From assembly GCA_037974965.1 (NCBI GenBank), contig JBBPFI010000011.1, positions 1,116,001-1,180,000 of the forward strand: DNA of 64,000 nt, written 5' to 3'. This document shows, piece by piece, positions 23,025 to 34,226 of the stretch. Each line of letters opens with the position of its first letter. The first letter of the stretch is position 1. The position numbers and the translations under genes are program-made. The notes beneath the pieces are model-generated. The model saw only the letters and a list, made by a program, of their open reading frames with translations, had not been told where the DNA came from and did not search any database. This DNA comes from Dacryopinax spathularia (lineage: Eukaryota; Basidiomycota; Dacrymycetes; Dacrymycetales; Dacrymycetaceae).

Positions 23025-24881
23025 CTACTCCCATCTAGGCGTGTCTTCTACAACGTATTGATTAACAATCTCCAAAGCCATCTCCCAAACGCCAGCCATT
23101 TCCTCGAGGTTGTCCATGTCCGATTGCTGCTGGAGGAAGCTCTCAAGGCGACCTGCCTGAAACTCGTTTAATGGGCATCGAGGGTCGTCCATTTGCACGC
23201 CAGATAAGGCTAAAGGAGTTGATTGTGCACGTTCACGGCCCCAGTCGGAGTCCAGCTCGGTCCAGTCTACTCCGTACATTTCTCCTCCGCCTTCCTCCGG
23301 TGGTCGAGCATACGCAGCTTCGTCTTCATGAAAACTCAGCAGCCGCTGGCTGGGTCTTTCTGCCTGGTTCTCCGACCTCGTCACAGACGCAGCTCCGGCC
23401 CAGAGGTCGCCGTCCGCCAAGCCTCTGCCTCCTTTCGCCACCTGCCCAAAGAACCAGCTCTGGGAAGGGGAAGCGTATCCATCACCAGGGCGCCTCATCC
23501 GATGATGATTCCAGATTAATCTCCATAAGGCGATGTCGCGCTTCACCTTCTGCAAGAAGAGGCAATGCAGCAGCCACAGGTGCGAGTCAAGCGAGGGATC
23601 TAGCCCGCAGTAGATCTCCAGCATGCTGAAGAAGTTCTTCCATTTGGCGCCGACTCCTCGTGTAACATCCACCCACAGGCGCTCTATGCGGATGTTGTGC
23701 ACAGATCTACGCCGATGCATGTCAGCCGACCTCGAGGAAAGGGGGAGAAGTGCCCACCGGCCCCAAAGAAATGAACCGCGGTTCAGCCCGCGGTTTTGCT
23801 CCATCCAGACGGCTATGTCCAGGTTTTCGTGTCCGTGGTCTCCGCGAACGCGACAGGGGGTGCCGTAATTGCCACAGGCTTCTTGAAACAGCGAAAAGAA
23901 CGTTTCCTTTCTGTTGTTAGTGTGCGCTGCGAGTCCGACGCAAACTCGGGAGAACCCGTCTATAATTCCATGGATAACAATGCCATATCTTCTCAGCCCT
24001 GGAAATCTGTGAGCAACCTCAATGGGAATGGGGACATGAGTCTTCGCACCTAATTGGGCGTCGATGTGCCAAAGAGCGTTTGGCCCTGCAACAGTGTATA
24101 TCCGTCGAATAATCTTGTGGCAAGAGCCAAAGAGACGATTGGGCGCAACTCTACGAAGTGAAGCAGCAACTCGATGACCCGAGACTCTCAGGCCAAGGAG
24201 GTCCAGGTGAGCGGTCATCATTTGTTTGCCAAAGTTCGGAAACAGCATAAGTGCGGCACTGACGGCCTCGTCGAGTTGAGCGTCCGTACAATTAGAATAG
24301 CGGCTGCAAGGGCCTCTCCTCCCAGTCGCCGCATGCGTCAGTTCCTGCTCTGCGCTACGTTCCCCCATGCCAGGAGGAGCACCAGGTTGGGCCAGCCCCA
24401 GGGCCAACAGGCGCCGTCGTATGGTTCTCTTGCTGACTCCAAGAAGGCGAGCTACTTGCGTAGGATTGGCCACTCGGAGAGCATCCTGCGCCCATTGGGC
24501 ATTGAGCTGCATGACAGGGCGTCCCCCAGTGGAGATCCAGGATGCCGGTTGGATGATTGTGGTGACAGAGGGGTCGGGAACCTGCTGGGCTGCCTGAGCC
24601 TGACGAACAGCTTGCCCAATGGACTCCAATGCCCAGTCCATCTCTTGTGGGTGCAGAAGGGAAGACAGCTGAACGGAGAGTATTAGAAGCATGCAAAGAT
24701 TCTAACCGAAGGTTTTTCGCACCTGGGCAGTGTCTCGCATAAATTGCAGACCCAGCTCTTCTGCCCTTCGCAAGGATGGGAGGTCGCCCTGATTCTGTTC
24801 TTTGGCGCGATCCAGCCTCCGGCTGACAGTTTCCCATCTGACCCTCCATTGAATAATGGCGCTTGAGTTCCGAAGATCCAT
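23025..24881 (-). CDS. DDE integrase/transposase-like protein, 2 exons
   Basis: Exon 1 starts at ATG 24881 (MDLRNSSAIIQWRV) and joins across a 54-nt GT-AG intron ending near 24,671 to a long second exon ending at 23,025, about 600 residues. A helix-turn-helix is visible (NPTQVARLLGVSKRTIRRRL). The retroviral-integrase-type DDE core follows: D in ALWHIDAQLG, D in RVRGDHGHENL and E in VHNIRIERLW, with strand HGIIDGFSRVCVGLA between. The three acidic residues are all present. This type (integrase core in animals and fungi, usually without other element genes) is often single copy and may be domesticated. No terminal repeats or target duplications were found around it. The C-terminal 120 residues are acidic and Glu/Gln-rich. 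Whether it is mobile or domesticated cannot be told from one window. Confidence 0.75.
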
Positions 24882-25107
24882 CAGGGGAGCAAAGGGAGGA
24901 GTTCAGAAAGGACAGCGCCCAAGCGGTGGATCAAACTGGGGAGAGGCGGGTTGGGTGCCGGATGGCCCCTTAAAGGTCAAGGCGGGACCGAAAGGCTTCT
25001 CCCGGAAAGGAGCCTCTAATGCTTCTTGAGTCCAGAAATTGCATAGAACAGATCTGAGCATACAAGCGTTCATTGGCAATGTTTGAGCCTAGTTACATGG
25101 CTATCTA

Positions 25108-28100
25108 TCAGACCATTGTATGTGTTCTATCTCCCACCAGCTCCATGAAAATGTAGCTTTCTAAAGAGAAACCCGCCCAAGTAGGAGAGGTGTGGGAGTT
25201 GCCTCCAGCAACGTCTGGATAAGGGTGGTATACCGCCGGAGAACAAGTCACAAACTTGAGTCCGCCTACCGTGGAATCAAGCTTCATCTTTTGATACAGT
25301 AAATAGGTGCCCAATGTGTGCGCAAGGGTTGCTGAGGAGCTCACCAGGATGGACGCCCGGGCGCTTCCAGCGTAGGGCAATGCTTCGCTTCCAGTTGCCA
25401 TCAACAAGAAGCGGCGAGCGCGAAAGAGGGGATGATCCGCATCGCTGGGCTGGAGGCCAGCGGCCCAGCGGATTTGGTCGGCTGCGGCAACATCGCGGAT
25501 TCCTTCGGGCAAGCCCGACCCGCAAAGGAAAGCCTCCCATCCAGCTTGGATGATCTCTTGTAGTTCAGGAGGCTGGGTGTCGTCGAACGTCCACCTGAGG
25601 CGCCGAACGAGCTGTTTTGGATCAAGGAGACCCTCCCGTCCCCATGCATCTATCAGGAACGCTGCGCTTCCTCCCCTATACTTCTCCGAGATCATCTATA
25701 AAGGCGGTACTCAACAACAGAGAAAGGCGGGAGAGAAGCAACGCGCCTGTAAGAAATCCGTTCCATCCAGGAAACCGAGGTTGAAGCCTCTTCTAAAATG
25801 GATGATTTCTTCAGGATCCGGTTGATCCAGAGGGAATGGGGAGCCAGCCTGAGCGAGCAGATGTCGACGCCAATGTTGACTGATAGCCGGATCCATAGGG
25901 AAGGGAATGTCCTCATGCTATGGCCGTGTAAGGTTGAACGCAATGTATGACAGCACAAGGACCCACTGAGAGCTGAAGAACTTGATACAGATATACCGCC
26001 AAGAGAAATTGGTTGTGATTTTTCTCCTGAAAGACATCAAGAAGTGATTTCAAACGGGGTGATGAGAGGTACTTGCCAGAGACTGTGCTGGAGGAAGGAG
26101 TACGCCACCCCTTGACATGGAATCCCAGATTCGGAGGGCTTTCTTTATATCAGGCTCAAACCTACGGACGAGACCCATGGTTTCAGAAGAGGTACAGTCA
26201 AGAATGCGAGCCATGAAGAGCGGACTGAGTTGGCTCGGCCCATGGGCTAGAAAACAGATGCAAGCTGCGGTAGCCACTCCAACAACAAGGCAATCAAGTT
26301 TCCCAGCACGGGACAGGGGTCCGAGTGGCAAAGATGCCTTGTAATTTCGCAGTTTGAGTGTGGTGTAGCCAGCCGTGCCTATGGGAGCCAATATGCCTTG
26401 ATCAATGAAACCCTGAAACAGGGCTGTGAAAACATCCTCTGTTGTTCCTGCTCCGCGACTTTCTGGCCCCCTGATGAATAGTCAATAGAGAGCCCCTTAA
26501 AGTAGCATGGACATACACTGTTATCCAGTGGCGGAGGGAAAACAGATTCTTGAAAGCCCCGTCTGCAGTCGGCGATCCCGGGTTACCAAAGAAGACGCGC
26601 TCAGTATTTCCCCTCAGCCAATGTTCGAAGTGCTCAGCCGCCCTCTCTATAGTGGGGCCTCGAATATCCGGACAATTCGCAAAGTAGTCCAATGTAACCT
26701 TGCCTCTCATGAGGTTGACCAGTTCTGTAGGAGAAGTGATAGTGGACAAAGCAGAACTCGGAGGCGCCCTCTGGGAGTTGGTGTTCGATCTGTTGCGGAT
26801 GGGAAGAGAGCCGAGCGTGTTTTGAGAAGATGACCTTGTGGGCGCCCGCGAGGGTTGGTAGAAAATGTCATTCCGGGATTCTAATGCAGGTGCTTGGGCG
26901 GAGGGACGGCGAATCGGTTCTTGTTCAATCGATATATCATGGGCCACAGGTGTGGCCCGATCGGGCTGGATATGATGACGATTGCTGGCAACACTCTGTA
27001 CAGCATCCACCTGACGTAACCTGGAATGGATGAGTTCCGATCAAGAGCAGTATAGGATGGAGACTCACAATTGCCCTTGTAGAGCAGAAGCGCCATTGTG
27101 ATGGTTGGTCGAAGAAGACTGAGGATGTCCAACAGCAGGGTTCAAGGCCCGATTTGATTGGGGATTGGAAGGTGATGTGAGGCCAGTGTCCTGGGCCAAA
27201 GGTGTCACGACATTGGATGGTGAAAACGGCCGTGGATCCTGACATAAACCAGTTCAGCTGAGCCTGGTCGGACGATGAGAACCCATGCCTCACCTCAGAG
27301 ACGGGGTCTAGGCCGCCGGGCACAATACTGTCCCTTCGCATTCCTGACAGGAGAGGGAAATTCCCAAGGACCGGCCTCCCATTAATCAACTGATGAAGGT
27401 GTCCATTGCGGGGCACTATACGTCCATTCAGATTGAGTTGCTGCCAGAAGATAACAGTGCGGCAAACACTAACCAATATGCAAGTCCGGGATAGGATCAG
27501 TCAAACCCCCGCACTCCCGCCAGAGATCATAAGCTTTTACTTGCGGCTTCCCTTCAATGGAGATCATCGCAATGTTCTTCCCAGCTCCCTTAGACTTCGC
27601 AGGGAGCCAGAGGAGATCAGGGTAGGTTGAAAGCAAATGGCGGTCAGGCAACACAGGATCTGGGAAGTGAAATGCCGGGAAGAGCGACAGTATTTGAGTT
27701 TGCAGGTCCTGGATAGGCGTGTGTTGAGGAACTGTCAAACTTTGGACAAGTCCGTATCCGCGCGATCTGCAAGGAATATAAGATTGGTGTCGCGGTAGGC
27801 ACTCAATAACTCACATGTTGAGGAACTGGTCCCTGGCTAGCCGGTAGGCGAGGTTAGCCTGGTTGGGAGTGTTAGTTGAGAGAAAACAGAGGATGCAAGT
27901 AGAATACATGCTTTAGAATCCTGCTCGAATGGACAGTACACGCGAAGAATAATATTGAGAGAAATCTCCTGCACTCTGGAGTGCCCTCCTGAACGACTAC
28001 GGCGAGGGAGAGGGGGCACTGTGGGGACTTGTGGAAAGTGACGATGTGTACTTCGAAGCCGTCCTTGTAGGGCACTTTGGGAAGCAGTTGGTCTTGGTAT

Positions 28101-28534
28101 AATCCCTTGTAGATGAGCAGCCATGGCGCCTTGAACGGGAGATGGAGTACCCGGGGTTGGGGATGCTGCATCCATTGCTGCCAATAAAAGACCGGCAGAT
28201 CGACGTGGTGGAGTCTGCTGAACGGGACCAGTGATCCAGGAAGGAGGTTGTGCCAAAGGGATGTTGGGGTCCGCCAGCTGAGGGCCTGCTCAAAAGGAAC
28301 TTAGTTGCTAGCATATGACCTAGATGAGCTCATTTGCGCACCAGGTTGGCTTGAAGGATACTCCCAGTGTTGGGAGAATAAATGGCCACATCGACATTGC
28401 GCACTTTCTGCAGGAAGGCCGTAGGAAGCTAGTTGAGGTGCTTGATTGGGAGGGAATCTGAAGCAAGGGCAAGGACATGTTATCCGTTCAGTCCTGCCAA
28501 CAAAGCAAGCACCTGAATAAACAGGATGCGACAT
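25108..28534 (-). CDS. Uncharacterised multi-exon protein, Cys/His cluster at N-terminus
   Basis: A run of at least eight exons on the minus strand. An early exon holds CPCPCFRFPP and, 20 residues on, CRCGHLFSQH, a possible zinc-binding cluster. Pro/Ser/Gln-rich low-complexity exons follow (28,260-27,970). Then come globular segments LAYRLARDQFLNISRGYG and LQTQILSLFPAFHFPDP (about 27,860-27,480), a second disordered stretch (27,240-26,700), and a conserved-looking C-terminal domain: EDVFTALFQGFIDQGILAPI, LCWLV-like helices near 26,300, GFNLGFLDGTDFL and last exon 25,695-25,108. The intron 25,746-25,696 seems to be GC-AG (CAG|GCGCGT). A short exon near 26,000 is likely. The start is uncertain. 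The family is not recognised. Several junctions close in phase, so I regard it as one real gene of about 900-1000 residues. Confidence 0.55.
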
Positions 28535-29061
28535 TGTAAAGAGGCTTGTATGGTCTCAACTGTCTGACAGTCCGACGGTGTACAGGGCCTCACCCAGTGG
28601 CTGTCCAGGACCCCAAAGGAGGTCAGGGCCCTTTCCAACATGGTACCCTGGCGGAGGTGCACCCCTTGTTCAAGGTGGTACACATGGGTTAGCACAGCCT
28701 TCTGCTTACTGGGATTAGCGTCCGAAGCGGAAGGAACTCCTCTTTTGCCGCAGCAGGAGGTCCCTTGCTGCGGCAAAAGACTAGTGCTGCAGCAAAAGGG
28801 TCCTTTTGCTGCAGCAAACCTGCTTCTGCTTCAGCAGAAGTCCCCTTTGCCGCAGCAAAAGCCCTTTTGCCGCGGCAAAAGCCCTTTTGCCGCGGCAAGG
28901 GACCTTTTGTCCCATAGGATCAACCATAGTTTCATTTGGGGGAATGCTTCCGCATTGACAATAACATTCCAGCGAATCACGCGTCGTTTCCGAGTTATCG
29001 GAACTTCACGGCTTGCTGCTGGCTGACTCTGTTTTCATCACAGTACGATCGACTCGCAATA
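28535..29061. other. Intergenic between divergent genes, holds a hairpin cluster
   Basis: Roughly 0.5 kb upstream of D-amino acid oxidase and of the minus-strand gene. Most notable is the hairpin cluster at 28,741-28,903. Minus-strand open frames around 28,480-28,776 might be a 5' exon of the neighbouring gene but lack support. Confidence 0.5.
28741..28903. repeat. Cluster of about six related hairpins
   Basis: All are built on CTTTTGC(C/T)GC(A/G)GCAAAAG. Inverted pairs: 28,742-28,755 with 28,766-28,779 (14 bp, exact); 28,785-28,799 with 28,802-28,816 (15 bp, exact); 28,823-28,840 (CTTCTGCT TC AGCAGAAG); an imperfect one near 28,844-28,860; 28,864-28,881 (exact 18-bp palindrome CTTTTGCCGCGGCAAAAG); and 28,884-28,900 (one end changed). 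The units occur in direct succession with little unrelated sequence between them. Confidence 0.85.
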
Positions 29062-30561
29062 ATGGTCGTCGTCGCTGTCGTTGGTGCAGGCCAGTCTGCG
29101 GGTCGTCCTAAGGAAGAATTGCAGGCTGAAACATATACAGGTGTCCTTGGTCTGACCACGGCTTTGAAGGTTCAAGAGCTCGGTCATGAAGTTATCCTTA
29201 TTGCCGAACTCTTCCCGGGAGATGAGAAGAGCACGCGCTATACAAGCAACTGGGCCGTGGGTAGCCATAATTAGGTTGGTCAGGTTCTAATAATCGATGA
29301 CCATCTTTAGGGCGCGCACCATGTCAGTCTTGCAGGATCCGACAAAACCCAACTAAGTGAGCGTGGAATTCTCGCAGTATTCTCGGGCAGTTTTTTCACA
29401 CATGCGCAGAGATGGAACGTGATACGTTTGACGTCATGTGGAAGATGTCGGCGCCTGGTGTACCTACTGAGTCTCTCTTCCTGAGACTGCCGCAAACCGA
29501 ATACTACGTGGAAGACCGGCAGGGTCCGAATCCGCTGAGCGAGTTCATGCCAAACGTGCAGCCTGTCTTGCCCCGGCTATCAAACGGGCGCTAATTGGTC
29601 TTTGCCTTCTTTAGTATCGAGAACTCTCCGAGTCAGAGCTGCGGCCTGGAAGCAAGACTGGAGTGACGTTCGAGACCGTCACGATCGACACTCCGCGGTA
29701 TCTTGCATACCTGTACGCAACCGTTCTCGCCCAAGGCGGCAAGTCCATCCGCGCGCAACTGCAGCACATCTCCCAAGTCCTCGATGGCGCGTTTTGTCAA
29801 GTACCCGACGCAGTCGTCATCTGCGCTGGTATCGGTGCTCGAAGCCTCGGAGGCGTGGAGGACAAGAACGTCTATCCGATCAGGGGTCAGACCGTCCTCA
29901 TTGGAGCTCCGTGGGTGCGGTTCGGACGGACGACCAGCAGTTTGTCGGGTCTATGGACATACATAATCCCGCGGCGATCAGGAGACGTACGTATAGGGAT
30001 TGACCCTTTCCTGCAAGTACTGACTATCACATCCCTATAAGGTCATACTAGGCGGGACAAAGGTTGACAACGACTGGTGGGTGCACCGTGATCCTGCCCA
30101 TCCCCAACAGATCTTGACCTTCTTGCTGCTTGCTTGCAGGTACCCCAAACCTCGGCCAGAGACGACTCGGGATATCCTCGAACGTACACTTGCCATCGCT
30201 CCCGAGTTAGCGCCGCCTCACACACGAGAAGGCGGTCGGACGCCCACAGTCGAAGACCTCGAGTCGATCGTGATCGAAAGTGGGTGTGGCTTCCGGCCTG
30301 CGAGGAAAGGTGGCGTGAGGCTCGAAACGGACGTAATGACTAACAGCCAGGGGCGGACGATCCCGATCGTGTACCATTATGGGTGAGCGTCTATTTTTGG
30401 CATTCGGAAGGGGTTCTCACCCTGAGCCTTACTTTGGCAGACACGGCGGATACGGCTACCAGTCCTCGTGGGGTTCAGCCGCTATGGCGGTAGATCTGCT
30501 CGCAGCGGCTCTGAAAGGGCAGGCGAACCCTGGGACGGCAGTTCCCACCACGGAGCACTAG
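29062..30561 (+). CDS. D-amino acid oxidase, 8 exons
   Basis: Exons 29062-29089, 29141-29256, 29311-29356, 29410-29555, 29615-29986, 30042-30076, 30140-30382 and 30441-30561 sum exactly to 368 residues, normal for the family. The enzyme uses FAD to oxidise D-amino acids to 2-oxo acids, ammonia and hydrogen peroxide. The N-terminal dinucleotide fold VVGAGVLGLTTALKVQELGH is restored only if intron 1 is GC-AG (GCAG|GCCAGT). The signature GAHHVS appears at the start of exon 3, PIRGQTVLI in exon 5, VILGGTKVDNDW at exons 5-6, and the C-terminal GGYGYQSSWGSA that contacts FAD in exon 8. The protein ends TTEH, so the usual peroxisomal SKL-type tail is missing; location is therefore unclear. The upstream hairpin cluster may matter for its expression. 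Confidence 0.93.
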
Positions 30562-30674
30562 ACGAAGGGCAGAAATGTAGGTATGTATTGCACGTGATGG
30601 ATGGTAAAGCTACAAATTGCGGGAGATTGCCGTAGATAACAGAGGAAAAGTGGATGAATGAAAGAAACAGAGGA

Positions 30675-33600
30675 TTAACCATACGGAAGAGGCTGATCAC
30701 GCGGCGGAGGACGAGTGCGGTTCTCTGGCCGTCTGTCGAAGGGCAGCGGCGGAGGACCACCACCACGCCGGAAAGGCTCGCCAGTATGGTCTGATGGTCG
30801 AGGCGGTAGTCCTCGCCCTCCAGGTGGAGGGGGTCCGCCATACCGATCGTTCTCGCGGGGAGGACCGCGAACCGCGTCCCGATAACTCTGCGGTCGGAAA
30901 TGGTTCGGCGGTTGAGGATGATGCTGATGCTGATGCTGATGAGGATGCTGATGATGGTTTGGCGGCGGATGAGATGGTCCACCGGGCTTGCTAGCCTGTG
31001 CGGCCTGCCACGCCTTCCGTCGCTTGTCTTCCTCGATCTGCGCTTTCCGCTTGTCGTATTCATGCGAAGACTCGTACTGCATCAGACTGCGTGCATTGCG
31101 TCAACCCATAGGCACGCGACATGCGACGAGATGACGTAAAGGAGCGTACCTCTTCGGATCCGCGGGGAGAGGATCGGTCCAGAACCACTCGTGGTCCAGA
31201 GCCTGGGCGGCTGTGATCCTGCGAACAGGATCGAGGAGGAGCATCTTGTCGAGCAAGTCTGCACACTCCCTGCCGTACCTGCCCAATAGGGCACATCAGT
31301 CTCAGTTTCTTGCGTCATCTCGATGCAACGATGGGAAGGGAGGGAGGGAGGGAGGGAGGGAGGGAGGGAAGGCGGGTGGAAGGAATGAACGAGGACGGGA
31401 AGGAGGGACGTAGCAGGAGAGGAAGGAGAGAGCTACGGAAGGAGGAAGGAAGAAGAAAGGAAGGAAGAAGGAAGAAATCGACGCACTGCTCAAACTGCTG
31501 CCTCACGATCCTCTCCTGCCTCGGCCAATTCTTGACCCCCTCGCACCCCGGCAACGCACTCCACCCAGGCATACTCTCCTCCGTCGGTGTCCCGCACAAC
31601 GACCAGATCTTCTCCAGCTGATTCAGGTCGGACGACCCGCAGAACATCGGCCGCCGGAGCCACATCTCGCCCATCACGCATCCTACGCCCCACATGTCGA
31701 TCGCGAACCCGTAGTTCGTCTCGCCTAGCAACAGCTCGGGAGGGCGGTACCAACGCGTGACGACGCAGTTCGTGTACCGCGTTTTGCGCAGGTCGATGCC
31801 GTCGTATGCGAAGGAGAGCCGTGAGTGGCCGGGGCGGGCGAGGCCGAAGTCGGCGATTTGGAGAACGCCGGCGTTGGAGATGAGCAGGTTGGCAGCTTTC
31901 ATGTCTCTGTGCAGGATGTTGTTCTGCCGTGCTCGTCAGTACGGGTCATACCGAACAGGGTGGTGGGCGGAGGGGGAGGGGATGGGGAGGGGTGGAAAGG
32001 GAAGATGGCCGGGGAGGGGATGGGGAGGGGGGAAAAGGGAAGAGGGGAGTGGGGAGGGGGGAAGAAGAAAGAGCGTACGCGATGCAAATAATCCGTCCCC
32101 TCCAACAGCTGCTGCATATACAGCTTGATCTGCGGCGTGGTCAACCTCGCCGACTTGTTCTCCAACAGGCCCGCAAGGTCGTGGTCCATGTAGGGGAAGA
32201 CCATGTAGATGTCGCCTTTCGAGTCTTTCGTCGCTGCGGGCGCATAATACATGAGCACTGACACAGACAAACTCGCACAGCTGGGCCAAGGCGGCAGGGA
32301 GGAAGGCGGGAAGGCGGGAAGGCGGGAAGGCGGGAAGGCAAGGGGAGGGGAGGGGAGGGGAGGGGAGGGGAAGGAGGAGAAGGGGAGAATGCAAGACGCA
32401 CCTTTAGTGACGACCATATCGACCAGCGAAACAACATTAGGATGCCTAAGCTTCTTAAGCAACTTGACCTCCCTCAGAGCCGTAATAGGCACCCCCTCGC
32501 GCTCCTCATGCATCAAAATCCTCTTCAGCGCCACCAACTGCCCAGTGGCCACGCTCCTAGCCTTGTGCACTTCGCCGAAAGTGCCTTCGCCTAGTTTGTT
32601 GAGCAGCTCGTAGGCGGCTAGGCGCGAGCAGCCGGAGAAGGTGCGCCCGTAGGCGTGGTGTTCTTCGGCGGGGGTGCGGTGTTTGGGGGGGCGCTTGGCT
32701 GGTTTGGAAGGGGGCTGGGGCTGGGATTTGGGAGAGGGAGGACGGGTTTGGGTAGGGGTGGGGATTGGGATGGTGCTGGAGGGGGGGTCGTGTGCCGGGT
32801 TAGGGGCGCCTGGGGTGGAAGGGCGAGTGGTTATGGGCGAGCGGGGCCGGTCTGCTTGTTGGGGCCGAGGAGGGGATACGGGTCGTGCGGGCAGACCAGC
32901 AGCACGGAGTGGTGGTGGAGAGCGCGAGTGGGTACTGATTGGCTGGGCTGGGTCCGCAGCCCGTAAGCCTCGGCTCTCGAGTGTCTGTGTCTGCCGGGAG
33001 GCAGGAGCGGGAGCGGGGGCGGAGGCGGGGGCGGGGTCCTCCAGGTGTCGGTGACGAGGAGGGGAAGGCGAGCGAGGCTGATACGCCCCATACCCGACTG
33101 GCGAGCGCGAGTACCGATCATACGCCGGTCTGTAGTAGTCTCCCCCGCCTCTGTCCCGCTCCCGCTCCCGCTCGCGGTCACGGTCCCGGTCGCGATCACG
33201 ATATCGTCGATCATCATCGTACCTGTCATACCCCCTCGACCGCTCGTACTCCCCCGGCTCCCAGTGATCCACCCCTCCTCCCCTTCCGGGCCGGGTTCGC
33301 GGGCTTACTGGCCGGTAACGAGGACTCCGGAGCGGGCTGCGGGCGCGGTAATCCGGAGCGCGCCAGGAGTCGTATGCCCTGTCTTTTTCCCTGTCTCTGT
33401 CCCGGTTGGTGTCCGCGAGAGGGGAAGGGATATAGGTATCGTGTTTCCCCCGAGAGAGACGGCGTCCTCGGCGGTCGTCCTCCCCTGCTGGTCGAGGCGA
33501 CCACTCCCACTCCGAGCGCTTGCTAAACGTCTCCCCTTCCTCTCCAGGCTCTTTCTGCTCTTTCTTACTCTCGCGCTCCTCGCGTGCTTTGCCTTTCCCT

Positions 33601-34226
33601 TCCCCCGCCCCGCCCAGAGCTGGTTTGTTCGCCGGAGCAGCAGCAGTAAGATCCAGCCCCTTCTCCAACAACGTAGGAGCAGGAGCAGAGCTAGCAGGCT
33701 TAGTCTTCATCTTAAAAGGGAAGAACTTTGCCTTCCCCGCTCCTGCCGAATTCGTTTCTTCCCCTGCAGATGGCAGAGGAGCAGGGGGAGGGGGAGGAGG
33801 GGGAAGAGCAGGTGCAGGCCCAGGAGGAGGTTTAGGCATGCTTGGTTGGCTCGTTAGGGTGTTCGAAGGGTGCTCGTCGTCCAACTCGCCTTCTTCCGGT
33901 TCGGAGTCGGGTCCCCCCGCATGAGGAGGAGGAGGGGGAGGAGGAGGCTGAGGGGGAGGAGCATGATTAGGCGGTGGTGGTTGGGCTGACGCTGCCCCTC
34001 TAATCGATAAAGATGGCTTTATGCTCGTCGGTGTCGTGAACTGAGGTTTGGGCGGTAAAGACGCTGGTAGCCTCGGTCCTGCTGCTGGTGGTTGTTGGTG
34101 ATGCGATGCCGCTGGTTGTGGGTCGAGCGGATTTGAGCTGTCGGCTCTGAACCGTTTTGTTGGTGGTTGGGTTTGGGTCGACTGAGTGTCGGTTGGTGCG
34201 GGTCGTTTGATTTTGATGGGTGACAT
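30675..34226 (-). CDS. BUR1: CDK9/Bur1-type cyclin-dependent kinase, 5 exons
   Basis: Exons 34226-32402, 32233-32079, 31923-31487, 31278-31150 and 31086-30675 sum exactly to 985 residues. The kinase domain (about 540-860) has the loop [17 protein letters not shown] with the ATP-binding Lys, and the helix PITALRE that gave CDK9 its old name. It also has [14 protein letters not shown] (catalytic loop), DFGLARPG, T-loop [15 protein letters not shown] and [12 protein letters not shown]. Family role: with a cyclin it phosphorylates RNA polymerase II and elongation factors in the nucleus. The 530-residue N-terminus is unusual in length, Pro-rich and full of RD/RE/DR dipeptides ([17 protein letters not shown]), recalling the RS-like region of CDK12/Ctk1. 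The C-tail is His/Pro-rich. Introns 1-3 (155-208 nt) are longer than usual here and full of pyrimidine repeats. It is divergent to VPS74. Confidence 0.9.
31333..31370. repeat. GGGA microsatellite in BUR1 intron 3
   Basis: About nine copies of GGGA on the plus strand, equal to TCCC on the coding strand, inside the 208-nt intron between exons 3 and 4. Confidence 0.9.
32301..32378. repeat. AAGGCGGG and AGGGG repeats in BUR1 intron 1
   Basis: About four copies of AAGGCGGG followed by six copies of AGGGG on the plus strand, inside the 168-nt intron 1. The G-runs would allow G-quadruplexes on the template strand. Confidence 0.9.

Noticed and set aside
23025-24881. Polinton or retroelement origin of the integrase-like gene
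   Set aside because: No polymerase, protease, capsid-type gene, long terminal repeat or long inverted repeat was seen near it.
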